This document shows, piece after piece, positions 25,608 through 33,610 of a stretch of 34,056 nt of DNA. A program made the translations under genes and the position numbers. Source of the stretch: Deltaproteobacteria bacterium (lineage in GTDB: Bacteria > Desulfobacterota > DSM-4660 > Desulfatiglandales > HGW-15); assembly GCA_020060805.1 (NCBI GenBank), contig JAGUZM010000487.1:1-34056 (forward strand), given 5' to 3'. Numbering within the stretch: position 1 is the stretch's first letter; every line of letters begins with the position of its first letter. A model generated the notes under the pieces. It was not told the origin of the DNA. It saw only the letters and a program-made list of their open reading frames with translations, and did not search any database.

Positions 25608-25611
25608 ATGA
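25513..25611 (+). CDS. Possible small leader ORF upstream of the radical SAM gene
   Basis: The frame encodes 32 residues (MPRGFLCHLSSNSLRGRDNQ and a basic tail). AAGGA lies about 6 nt before its ATG. Its stop codon TGA overlaps the ATG of the radical SAM gene (ATGA), the classic arrangement for translational coupling, while the radical SAM gene itself has only a weak AAAAGATC upstream. It could be a leader peptide that drives coupling, a small peptide substrate, or chance. There is a single Cys and no typical RiPP leader. The call rests only on position and ribosome site. Confidence 0.3.
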   Translation: MPRGFLCHLSSNSLRGRDNQNQRARKTEKRSP

Positions 25612-27146
25612 TTCTTTTCATAGAGCCTATCTCCAAGAACATTGACATGTATGTCCCAGCCTATCCGTTACCCATTCTTGAGATAGCCAGCTTCGTCAGT
25701 TCCCATCTTCCCAGCGTCGATATCGGAGTCATTTCCGTCCCCGTGGACTATGGGCTGCCGATCACCCCTCAAGGTAAAGCCCAGATACACGAAGAGCTTA
25801 TCAGGGACATTCTGTCCTACAAACCCAAGGCTGTCGGCATTTCCTGCACAGCCATCGCCCAGGCGGAAGAGACGATTCAAATCTGCGAACTCATCAAGGC
25901 GAGGAATCCCGATGTCATCACCTTCTTGGGCGGATATTTCCCCACTCTCTATTATGAAGAGATATTCATGCGAACCTCGGCAGTGGATCTCATCGTAGCC
26001 GGTGAAGGTGAAGAGCCGGCCTTAAGAATCGTCGAGTCTCTGGTCGCTGGAAAAAGCCCGTTCAACCATGGTATCCCCAATCTCGTATGGAAAGATAACA
26101 ACCATCTCAACAAGACGAGAAACGGGAGAGCCTTTGATCTTCGGGGAAAGACTTTCCTCGATTTGAAACTGCTCAAATCTCAGAAAAGTTATGATATACT
26201 GCCTTACGCGTTCAGCCGAGGATGCCCCTACCATTGCGGTTTTTGCATGGAAAAGTACATTCGCCCTGTCAGGAGAGAGGTCCCGCAGGAGATCATTTGG
26301 GGAGATCTCTCCAATTTGGTGCGTCATAGCAGGGCTCATACCCTGCTGATCAGTGATGCCCTTTTTATGTCCTTTAAGCTCCTTCCAACGCTGAAAGCCC
26401 TGGGGATGAAAATCAACTTTGAAACCCGGTGTGATGTCATAGATCCCCGTATCCTATCTGAGATTGCGGATGTGTGCGGCATCCTTGCCCTAGGGTTTGA
26501 ATCAGCGAGCTACGAGACACTGAAGAGGATGAACAAGGTCAAGGACAGGTCTCATTACGAAAAGTATGTTTCAGGCACCGCAGAGGTATTCCGTCAGGCG
26601 GTAAGGATGGATATCCCGGTGGTCGTATTCATGATCGCGGGATACCCGGGGGACACGGAGGAGGATCTGAAAAGGAGCCTTGAGTTTGTCGGAAGTTTGG
26701 CAAAAATCAAGGGCGAAGGAGGTTATGTTTTCAAGATCGGCGAGTGTCGGGTTTATCCGAAGACAAAGCTTCATGAATTTGCATCAGCGATGCCTGACAC
26801 GATCTTTGAAGATAATGGCGTGTTCGGCGAAAATATCGTGAGAGTGCCTTCCAAACACTTGAATTTTGAAACGGTGCTTTCTTACATGAATCAAATATTC
26901 AACCTATCGCACACCACCCCTAAACTGCAGGACGCCATCACGAAGACCATGCCCCTTTTCCGCATACCTGCCAAGGGCCTGTCTGACGGCATGCTCCCCG
27001 ACATTTGCTTCAGGGACAGGGAAAGGGGTATCCTTAAGGCTCACGGCGACAACCTGTCACGAATCAGAAAACTCGTCCCGGCGTTGAGAGAAAAATATCA
27101 GGAATGGCTTCCAGGTATAAGGCAAATGCGTTCGCTGGAAGTCTGA
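25608..27146 (+). CDS. B12-binding-type radical SAM protein
   Basis: Radical SAM enzymes use a [4Fe-4S] cluster to make a 5'-deoxyadenosyl radical; members with a cobalamin-binding N-terminal domain often methylate or rearrange unreactive carbons. The N-terminal part (about 1-175) has the Rossmann-like pattern LEIASFVSSHLPS, KPKAVGISCTAIAQAEETI and ITFLGGYFPTLYYEE typical of this domain. It lacks an obvious DxHxxG cobalamin ligand, as in many family members. The cluster Cys triad is SRGCPYHCGFC (Cys206, Cys210, Cys213). GFESASYETLKRMNK and VVVFMIAGYPGDTEEDL follow, as in the family. The length is 512 aa. The kinase gene starts 27 nt downstream. The substrate is unknown. Confidence 0.88.
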   Translation: MILFIEPISKNIDMYVPAYPLPILEIASFVSSHLPSVDIGVISVPVDYGLPITPQGKAQIHEELIRDILSYKPKAVGISCTAIAQAEETIQICELIKARNPDVITFLGGYFPTLYYEEIFMRTSAVDLIVAGEGEEPALRIVESLVAGKSPFNHGIPNLVWKDNNHLNKTRNGRAFDLRGKTFLDLKLLKSQKSYDILPYAFSRGCPYHCGFCMEKYIRPVRREVPQEIIWGDLSNLVRHSRAHTLLISDALFMSFKLLPTLKALGMKINFETRCDVIDPRILSEIADVCGILALGFESASYETLKRMNKVKDRSHYEKYVSGTAEVFRQAVRMDIPVVVFMIAGYPGDTEEDLKRSLEFVGSLAKIKGEGGYVFKIGECRVYPKTKLHEFASAMPDTIFEDNGVFGENIVRVPSKHLNFETVLSYMNQIFNLSHTTPKLQDAITKTMPLFRIPAKGLSDGMLPDICFRDRERGILKAHGDNLSRIRKLVPALREKYQEWLPGIRQMRSLEV

Positions 27147-27173
27147 CGAACCCACCCGAGATTCCAGGACAAA

Positions 27174-29177
27174 ATGGAAAAGGAAGTAAGCTGCATCAAT
27201 ACCAAAGCCGTCTTTGAGTACCTCAAAGAGAAGTACCCCGGGGACTGCTCTTCCATTTTGCACGACCTTGATCCGGAGATCAACGGACTTCCGAAGCCTG
27301 TCGAGTTCCTCAAAGACCCCAACAACTGGGTTTCATGCAGGGTTGCATCCGAGCTCTACAAAAGGGCGGCACGCCTCATGGCCGATGAGCGGGTCGCGTA
27401 CCAGATCGCAAGGTTCGCTGTGGAAAGAGCTTCCCTCGGCTATGCTCAGCGGATAGTGGTAAAAGCGTTTTGGTCCCACAAGACAGCGCTCAAGCATGCC
27501 CAAAGGATCAATGATAAATTTAACCGGAACAAGAAAGTTGAACTGGTTGAAATAAAGCGTAACGGGGCAGTGGTGAGGCTTCATTGGGATACAAGGATGG
27601 GGGTGTCCAAACACCTCTGCTTCATGAACCAGGGAACGTACACCTACCTTCCTCTAATCTGGGGCAGTAGGCCTTTGACCTTGGAGGAAGTCTGTTGCAC
27701 TTTTGAGGGTGCGCCGTACTGCGAATATCACTTGAGGTGGCCGGCCAGAAACATCATCCATGAGATTTCTTCCAGATTCTTCACGAGCAAAACCGTCCTG
27801 ATGGAAACTGTGAAGGAAATGGAGGCTGACAAGAAGATCATTGAGCAGAAGTATGAAGAGGTCACCAGACTGAATCTCGAACTGAATCAGAGAATCAGGC
27901 AGTTGACGGCGATTCAGGAGACAGGGAAGGCGATCGTTTCCGTGCTGGAACTGGACCATGTTCTCCAGGTCATCATGAACCTCTTGTCCACGGTGTGCAA
28001 AATCAATCGGGCTGTCATCATGCTCGTCAACGAAGAGAAGGGGTGTCTTGAGTACATGTATGGGATTGGCTTGGAAGGGGGGGTTCCTGAACGGATCGTG
28101 GAGTACAAGGTGCCGGTTGACCGGGTGAGCAACCTGTTCGCGAGGGTGGTCAACACGGGCCGTTCGGAATATATCCCCGAGATTAGCACCTCGAACTTGA
28201 AAAAGGACAATGTGATTCTCACACACGGAAAACCTTTATCCGCTTTTGTGGTCCCCCTGATCAGCAGGTCAAAGGTCATAGGCGTCCTTGCCACTGACGC
28301 TGTTGACGGGACAGGTGTGCCCAAGGAAACGAGGGAAACCTTGGAGATTTTCGCTCCTCAGATCGCCATCGCTATCGAAAACGCAAAGCTCTACAGCAGT
28401 CTCCAGGAGAGAATAACGGAACTCAAACGATCGCAGGCTCTCTTGAGCAGAGCGGAAAAACTATCTTTCCTGGGAAACCTCGCTGCCAGGCTTGCCCACG
28501 AAATCAAGAATCCCCTGACCGCCATAGGCACGTTCATCCAGTTGCTGCCAAGCAAGTACAACGACGAGGAATTCAGGGAGGAATTCCATAAAATAGCGAT
28601 GGAAGAGACGATGAGAATGAACAACCTGATTACGGAATTGCTCGACTTGGTGAAACCGAGGGAATCCCATTTTGCCTTCGGTAATCTCCATGAGCTCATC
28701 GATAAAATGATCCTCCTTGTATCCCCTCAGAGCAAGGCGAAGAAAATTGAAATCATCCGCGAATTCGATCAGGGGGTGGGGGAGGTTTGGATGGATTCGG
28801 AAAAGATCAAGCAGGTGGTCCTGAATCTCCTTTCCAATGCCCTGGATTTCACGCCAACCAACGGGAAGATAGAAATAGGGACGAGGAGGAGCGAAGATCC
28901 GGGAAAAGGGGACTTCGTAAGGATTGAAGTGAAGGACAACGGGGTCGGCATACCTGCATCCATCATGGACAAAATTTTCGACCCCTATTTCACAACGAAA
29001 CACAAGAGCAGCATGCACAGCGGGACAGGGCTGGGCCTTTTCATCGCATATCAACACGTGCGGGATCATTCGGGGACGATTGAAGCGAAGAGCAACATGA
29101 ATGAAGGAGCGACTTTCGTCGTCACCCTCCCTCTTTCTCCAGACCAGCCATCCTCGCCCGAGAAAGCCCTCCAATGA
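27174..29177 (+). CDS. Soluble sensor histidine kinase with V4R-like and GAF domains
   Basis: The 667-residue protein has no membrane segment, so it should sense a cytoplasmic signal. Residues about 30-195 resemble the V4R/heme-NO-binding-type sensor fold, including EEVCCTFEGAPYCEYHLRW. A coiled coil near 210-240 leads into a GAF domain (about 245-410). The kinase core has the H-box HEIKNPLTAI (His442), N-box NLLSNALDF, G1 DNGVGIP, F-box FDPYFTTK and G2 GTGLGLFIAYQ, all intact. No receiver is fused. It follows the radical SAM gene by 27 nt and its stop overlaps the enolase-superfamily start by 4 nt. It may signal to the NtrC-type regulator at 22254, but that is inference. Confidence 0.92.
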   Translation: MEKEVSCINTKAVFEYLKEKYPGDCSSILHDLDPEINGLPKPVEFLKDPNNWVSCRVASELYKRAARLMADERVAYQIARFAVERASLGYAQRIVVKAFWSHKTALKHAQRINDKFNRNKKVELVEIKRNGAVVRLHWDTRMGVSKHLCFMNQGTYTYLPLIWGSRPLTLEEVCCTFEGAPYCEYHLRWPARNIIHEISSRFFTSKTVLMETVKEMEADKKIIEQKYEEVTRLNLELNQRIRQLTAIQETGKAIVSVLELDHVLQVIMNLLSTVCKINRAVIMLVNEEKGCLEYMYGIGLEGGVPERIVEYKVPVDRVSNLFARVVNTGRSEYIPEISTSNLKKDNVILTHGKPLSAFVVPLISRSKVIGVLATDAVDGTGVPKETRETLEIFAPQIAIAIENAKLYSSLQERITELKRSQALLSRAEKLSFLGNLAARLAHEIKNPLTAIGTFIQLLPSKYNDEEFREEFHKIAMEETMRMNNLITELLDLVKPRESHFAFGNLHELIDKMILLVSPQSKAKKIEIIREFDQGVGEVWMDSEKIKQVVLNLLSNALDFTPTNGKIEIGTRRSEDPGKGDFVRIEVKDNGVGIPASIMDKIFDPYFTTKHKSSMHSGTGLGLFIAYQHVRDHSGTIEAKSNMNEGATFVVTLPLSPDQPSSPEKALQ

Positions 29178-30325
29178 GAATCGAGGAAGTAAGGATTCAC
29201 AAAATAAGGCTCCCCTTTAGGGCTGATTTTACCCATGCTCTTGCCAGGAGTGCCTTGGCTGAAAACGTCGTCGTGGAGATAAGGGGGGAAAACGACAGGG
29301 TGATCGGGTATGGCGAGTCCGCTCCCCGACCATACGTGACAGGCGAAACCGCGGACAGCGCCCTCAAATCCATTGAACGTTTGGTGAGTGAAAAAACCTT
29401 TCCCTGGGATCTGAGGGGGATTTCTCAGGTATGGGGCTTTGTGGACAGCCTGCCCGGTGGGAAAGACCAAAATGCGGCGATCTGTGCGATCGAGGGAGCA
29501 TTGCTTGATAGTTTCAGCCGTTTACAAGGCCGTTCGCTCATCGAGTATTTCCCCCATGATCATTTGTCCGAAAGCGTTCAGTACGGCGCCGCTGTCCCGA
29601 TCGAGGAGCCCGAGAGAATAGCCGAAACCTGCAGGGCGGTGAAAAACATGGGTATTCGTCGGCTGAAGGTGAAGATGGGCAGGGAATTTTACCAAAACAG
29701 GTTGATCCTCGAAGCGGTTCAACGTGTTTTCGAGTATGACTGCGATCTCAAAATCGACGTCAACGGCGCATGGCCCCTGGAAGCTGCCCTCCAACACCTG
29801 CCGCTGATCGAAGGTTACAGAGTAAGAGTTGTTGAGCAGCCAATGGTACCCGAGGACCTGGATATCGTCGATTTTGCCCCGAGGGTGAAGGCTTGGGGTG
29901 TTAAGTTGATGGCTGATGAGTCGGCGTGCTGCCTGTCAGAGGTGGCGAAAGTGGTCCATGAAGGCCACTACGATATGATCAATGTGAGGTTGTCGAAGTG
30001 TGGCGGGTTCAGGAGGTCTCTCCGGATCGTGAACTACTTGCGGGAGAAAAAGGTTGCCTTCCAGGTTGCATGCCAACTCGGCGAATCAGGCATTCTTTCC
30101 GCAGCAGGGCGGATATTAAGCCTTCTTTGCAATGATGCCGTTTACCATGACGGCTCGTATGACGAGTTTTTGCTGGCGCAAAATACCACGGAATCCCATG
30201 TATCCTTTGGGCTGAAGGGGATGGCCGGGCCATTGGGAGGAGTTGGCCTCGGGGTCAAAGTGGATGGGCGGAATCTGGAACGGTTGAGCGATCCCGGCAC
30301 GAGAGTCCGACTCAGAAGGCCATGA
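29174..30325 (+). CDS. Enolase-superfamily enzyme, muconate-lactonizing subgroup
   Basis: Enzymes of this subgroup abstract an alpha proton next to a carboxylate; members include muconate cycloisomerase, o-succinylbenzoate synthase and dipeptide epimerases. The 383-residue protein has every active-site element: K165 and K167 (RLKVKMG), metal ligands D195 (DVNGAW), E221 (VEQP) and D248 with E249 (MADES), and the opposite-face K275 (RLSKCGG). The segment GESGILSAAGR is near the C-terminal barrel end. The DxD motif used by many Ala-Glu epimerases to bind the amine is not evident; HDGSYDEFLL stands in its place. The substrate is therefore open. ATG 29174 overlaps the kinase stop (ATGA), so kinase and enzyme are co-translated. 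Confidence 0.88.
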   Translation: MRIEEVRIHKIRLPFRADFTHALARSALAENVVVEIRGENDRVIGYGESAPRPYVTGETADSALKSIERLVSEKTFPWDLRGISQVWGFVDSLPGGKDQNAAICAIEGALLDSFSRLQGRSLIEYFPHDHLSESVQYGAAVPIEEPERIAETCRAVKNMGIRRLKVKMGREFYQNRLILEAVQRVFEYDCDLKIDVNGAWPLEAALQHLPLIEGYRVRVVEQPMVPEDLDIVDFAPRVKAWGVKLMADESACCLSEVAKVVHEGHYDMINVRLSKCGGFRRSLRIVNYLREKKVAFQVACQLGESGILSAAGRILSLLCNDAVYHDGSYDEFLLAQNTTESHVSFGLKGMAGPLGGVGLGVKVDGRNLERLSDPGTRVRLRRP

Positions 30326-30402
30326 AATTGAGATGATGAACAAAGACTTGTGATCCGCCAGATTCCGTCGTACCTTTTCCCTGCTGCAGGAACACACCCC
30401 AA

Positions 30403-30544
30403 AGGCTGTTCGACAACCTGATCAAAGCCCCTTTTTGTCATTTCGACCCCTCTGGAAAACAGGGGGAGAAATCTTAAGAATCCGGAAATCTAGAATACCA
30501 AGATTCCCCGGCTAAAGCCTCGGAATGACGTTGTCGGACAGCCT
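30403..30544. repeat. Nested long inverted repeat, MITE-like
   Basis: Outer arms AGGCTGTTCGACAAC (30403-30417) and GTTGTCGGACAGCCT (30530-30544) match at 14 of 15 positions. Inside them are GTCATTTCGA/TCGGAATGAC (30437-30446, 30520-30529) and AATCTT/AAGATT (30470-30475, 30500-30505). The CATT-CGA and GAAATCTT words are typical of dispersed palindromic repeats seen in many environmental bacteria. It carries no transposase gene. Confidence 0.7.
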
Positions 30545-30628
30545 CCTGAGCGCTTATTTCTCCTCCCTTCATTCAAAAAGCAGCTTCATCCGCACCCAAG
30601 AACACCTCAAGGTGTCGGGAAAAAAACG

Positions 30629-30657
30629 TTGAAAAATCAGGCAAAAAGCGGTAAAAT
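30629..30657 (+). promoter_or_regulatory. Sigma70 promoter for the HAMP-pseudopilin pair
   Basis: TTGAAA (30629-30634) and TAAAAT (30652-30657) are spaced 17 bp, each one base from consensus. The leader to the ATG at 30744 would be about 80 nt. Confidence 0.65.
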
Positions 30658-30743
30658 ACCCCTGAATCGCAAATGGATCAGATTCTCTGCCCAGCCAAGG
30701 ATCAGCAAAGACTCCTTTCCTGAGAGAGGGGGAACGCGTTGGT

Positions 30744-31382
30744 ATGAAACTCCGCAGAAAACGCTACCTTATTGATAAGAAACTTCAATTGAGGCTCTTG
30801 GTTTACAACATCATTTATTTTCTGATCATCGTTTCCGTCATCGGCGTCGGGCTGTTTCTGCCTCTCGTTATCGAGCTTTCAGACGGAAACCTGGATATTA
30901 TGCAACAGGGCGTCGTGGCGGACAAGATCCTCTACCTGCATTCCAGGCTGGGGCCGGTGTTGCTGGTTATTTTCTTGGTGTTTGGCGTCCATTCCTTGCT
31001 TGTCTCGCACAAGATCGCAGGACCTCTATACCGATTCCGGGCGACGTTTCAGCAAGTCGCCGAAGGAGACCTCTCCAAGGTCATCGGCATTCGGAAAGGC
31101 GATTTTCTCCTGAACGAGCAGGCCAAAATCGAGGAAATGATTTCAGCTCTCCGGGCGAAATTGAGCATCGTGAAGAGGGAGCAGGCGGTCATAGAACGGG
31201 TGGTCAATCAGCTCGGCCAGGAGTCCGCTCAGAGCGGCGACTTGAAGAGGAGCATTGCAGCGCTCGAAGAGTGCAATTCGCGCCTCAAGAAGGAGTTGGA
31301 GTACTTCAGGTTGACGGACATGGATGTGGTCAACGTGAGAGATGCAGGCAAGATATTCAATCCGGATGATCAAGGGAAATGA
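30744..31382 (+). CDS. Membrane protein with HAMP-like domain and coiled coil
   Basis: The 212-residue protein has two membrane segments (about 20-42 and 70-90) separated by a short periplasmic loop. A HAMP-like stretch follows, with HKIAGPLYRFRATFQQVAEGDL and KGDFLLNEQAKIEEMISAL. The rest is a predicted coiled coil ending NVRDAGKIFNPDD. HAMP domains normally relay signals into methyl-accepting or kinase modules, but no such output domain is present, so it may act through a partner. The stop overlaps the pseudopilin gene by 4 nt (ATGA). GAGAGGGGG lies upstream of the ATG. Its function is unknown. Confidence 0.86.
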   Translation: MKLRRKRYLIDKKLQLRLLVYNIIYFLIIVSVIGVGLFLPLVIELSDGNLDIMQQGVVADKILYLHSRLGPVLLVIFLVFGVHSLLVSHKIAGPLYRFRATFQQVAEGDLSKVIGIRKGDFLLNEQAKIEEMISALRAKLSIVKREQAVIERVVNQLGQESAQSGDLKRSIAALEECNSRLKKELEYFRLTDMDVVNVRDAGKIFNPDDQGK

Positions 31383-31999
31383 TGAAACGACGGAGCACGT
31401 TGATGCGCATATTTCATCAGGGGCGGCGGCACGGCAGCAGCCTTGGCGGGTCGAAGGGCTTTACGATTTTTGAGCTGATGGTTGTTCTCGCCATCGTGGC
31501 GACTCTGGCGAGCATCGCCATATCCGCTTACGCCAAATTCATCGAGAAAACCAAAATCATCAGGACGATTGCCGATATCAAGCACCTGGAGAGCCTCCTT
31601 GAGGATTATTACAACCAGAATGACCAATACCCTGACAGCCTGGATGAGCTCGGCAAGGGAACATCTAAAGATCCCTGGGGGAACCCTTATCAATATGTGA
31701 ATATCACCACTTCCCCGCACCAGGAATGGAGAAGGGACAGGAACAACAAGCCCATCAACACCCAGTATGATCTTTACAGCATGGGGCCGGACGGCGATTC
31801 TCAGAAGCAGGTGAACGGGGCAAAGGGCCGGGATGACATCATTCGAGCCTGGGACGGTTCGTTTATCGGGTTGGGTAAAGCCCTGGATGAACTCTGGGAG
31901 AAGGGCCAGGATAAAGACAAGGAGGACAAGCCCCCCAAGGACGAAAAGCCCCCCAAGGACGAAAAGCCGCCAAAGGACGAGAAACCGCCCAAGAAATAA
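31379..31999 (+). CDS. Type II/IV pseudopilin-like protein with Pro-Lys-Asp repeat tail
   Basis: The prepilin motif is clear: after SKG comes FTIFELMVVLAIVATLASIA, with Glu5 of the mature protein and a long hydrophobic helix. DPWGNPYQY and YDLYSMGPDGD follow, as in GspG-type major pseudopilins. The last 25 residues are PPKDEK repeats encoded by an 18-bp tandem unit. Three starts are possible: ATG 31379 (overlapping the HAMP gene stop), ATG 31382, and ATG 31403, which has GGAG 7 nt upstream and would give a 19-residue leader. No other secretion genes are present. It may be assembled by a distant type II secretion or type IV pilus machine. Confidence 0.9.
   Translation: MMKRRSTLMRIFHQGRRHGSSLGGSKGFTIFELMVVLAIVATLASIAISAYAKFIEKTKIIRTIADIKHLESLLEDYYNQNDQYPDSLDELGKGTSKDPWGNPYQYVNITTSPHQEWRRDRNNKPINTQYDLYSMGPDGDSQKQVNGAKGRDDIIRAWDGSFIGLGKALDELWEKGQDKDKEDKPPKDEKPPKDEKPPKDEKPPKK
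31931..31996 (+). repeat. 18-bp tandem repeat in the pseudopilin gene
   Basis: The unit encodes PPKDEK. Two copies (31931-31948 and 31949-31966) are identical, the third (31967-31984) is diverged at third positions, and a partial fourth ends at the stop. Such arrays can change copy number by slippage and alter tail length. Confidence 0.75.
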
Positions 32000-32371
32000 A
32001 TTCCCCCAGGGAATACGCGAGTAACACAGCTGTATCAGTCCCTCAACATTTTCGCTCTCCCCGCGGTCCCTCTCCTCATAAGTACGACCGCGTGATCGCT
32101 ATATTGTTGTCCCGCCGGTATCGAGGACCTCGGACGCCGTTGGAGAGGCAGGACTGCCACCCCAAGCCAGGCAACTTCGCTTCTTTCCGGTCGATGAGGC
32201 TATATCTGAATCCGAGGTGTCATCACATGGGCTGTGGATATGATATCTATCGGTCATGACTTGTTGCAGAGCACGCTGACAGATCCTTTGCGTTTAGACA
32301 GGGAGTGGAATAAGATCTAGGTTGGGATGTGCCGTAAAAGAGCTTCCTTGTTCCATCTCAGGTGACCAAGC
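32000..32371. other. Intergenic region before the MFS gene
   Basis: This 372-bp spacer shows no credible gene. A weak promoter candidate, TTGCGT-17-TAAGAT (32288-32316), lies about 55 bp before the MFS start. A CCGCGGT/ACCGCG partial palindrome sits near 32060-32090. Confidence 0.4.
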
Positions 32372-33607
32372 ATGTCAAAGCCGTGGGTCGTCTTTATCCT
32401 CGCTTCGTCGAACTTTTTTCTTTCCCAGTTCTACCGTGCCACGAATGCGGTCATCTCTCCCCAACTCCTGAACGACCTCAGTCTTGACACCGAGGGTCTT
32501 GGGCTTCTGTCGGCGGCCTTTTTTTACAGCTTCGCCCTGGCGCAGCTTCCGATCACCGTGCTTCTTGACAGGATAGGGCCGAGGCGGATGATGACAGCCC
32601 TCTCCGCCCTCGGAATCATCGGCATCCTCCTGTTCTCCGCAGCGGACAACCTCGCTATGGGCCTGGCGGGCCGCCTCCTCTTGGGGATCGGCATGGCGTG
32701 CAACCTCATGGGAACCCTGAAACTTCTGACCCTCTGGTTCCCGCCATTCAGGTTTGCGACACTCTCGGGAATCGTTTTCTCCATCGGGTTTGTGGGGAAC
32801 ATTGCGGCGACCACGCCCTTCGTCTTGATGGTCAATCTCATGGACTGGAGAGCGGCGCTCCAGGTCATCGCAGCAGTGAACCTCATCCTTATCTTCGTTT
32901 TCTACGTTGTCGTTCGGGATCAGCCGCAAGAGAGGGCCTCTTCCGCTGAAGGAATAAGGCAGCAGGACTTCAGGGATTCCCTGAGCGGTCTGCGTCAGGT
33001 TCTAAGAAAGAGAGATTTCTGGATCATTTCTTTCGGGACTTTTTCCAGTTACGGCACCTTTTCGGCGTTTCAGGTGCTCTGGGCCGGCCCTTACCTCATG
33101 GAGGTCATGGGCTATTCGCCCGAGGAAGCGGGCAATATCATTCTCCTTGCCAACGTCGCGCTCATCCTCGGAAGCTCTTCGTGGGGCCCGATATCAGACA
33201 GGGTTGTCGAAACACGCCGGTGGATCGTCGTGTTCGGCCACGTGCTCCTCGCCCTCGTCGCCCTCACCATGGCGATGCTCCCGGGTGAGACCCCTTTTGC
33301 CGTCCTGGCCGTGCTCTTCTTCGGCTTCGGGCTCTTCAGGACGACGGGCATTTTGATGTATCCGCAGATCAAGGATCTGGTGCCTCTCCGCCTGGCGGGA
33401 ACGGCAATGACGGGAATAAACTTTTTTTCCATGTTTGGTTCGGCGGTCTTCTTGCAGGGTCTGGGGAGCCTCATGCAGGCGGCGTACCCCCAGGCGTCCC
33501 GCGGCCCGGAGGCATTCCGGCTGGTATTCATCCTCTGCTCCGGGTTTCTTCTCTCTGTTTCTTTGCTGTATATGTTGACCAGGGAGCGAAGAGAAGGTGC
33601 GCCATAG
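32372..33607 (+). CDS. MFS transporter
   Basis: The 411-residue protein has about twelve hydrophobic segments, the normal Major Facilitator topology. The loop after helix 2 reads LLDRIGPRRMMTALSALG, matching the MFS motif A pattern (G-x-x-x-D-R-x-G-R-R) with LDRIGPRR. A central polar loop (about 185-215) divides the two halves. NVALILGSSSWGPISDRVVETRRW is the matching loop of the second half. GGTGA lies upstream of the ATG. The substrate is not evident. It converges on the TRAP permease gene, with only 3 bp between the stops. Confidence 0.9.
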   Translation: MSKPWVVFILASSNFFLSQFYRATNAVISPQLLNDLSLDTEGLGLLSAAFFYSFALAQLPITVLLDRIGPRRMMTALSALGIIGILLFSAADNLAMGLAGRLLLGIGMACNLMGTLKLLTLWFPPFRFATLSGIVFSIGFVGNIAATTPFVLMVNLMDWRAALQVIAAVNLILIFVFYVVVRDQPQERASSAEGIRQQDFRDSLSGLRQVLRKRDFWIISFGTFSSYGTFSAFQVLWAGPYLMEVMGYSPEEAGNIILLANVALILGSSSWGPISDRVVETRRWIVVFGHVLLALVALTMAMLPGETPFAVLAVLFFGFGLFRTTGILMYPQIKDLVPLRLAGTAMTGINFFSMFGSAVFLQGLGSLMQAAYPQASRGPEAFRLVFILCSGFLLSVSLLYMLTRERREGAP

Positions 33608-33610
33608 GAT

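Larger units (their letters stand above)
30326..30743. other. Intergenic region with MITE-like repeat and promoter
   Basis: This 418-bp spacer is almost fully explained by a 142-bp nested inverted repeat (30403-30544) and a sigma70 promoter (30629-30657). I see no gene in it. Confidence 0.6.

Noticed and set aside
25381-25611. 76-codon version of the small ORF before the radical SAM gene
   Set aside because: The long version starts without a ribosome site and spans the likely promoter; only the 32-codon version from 25513 is defensible.
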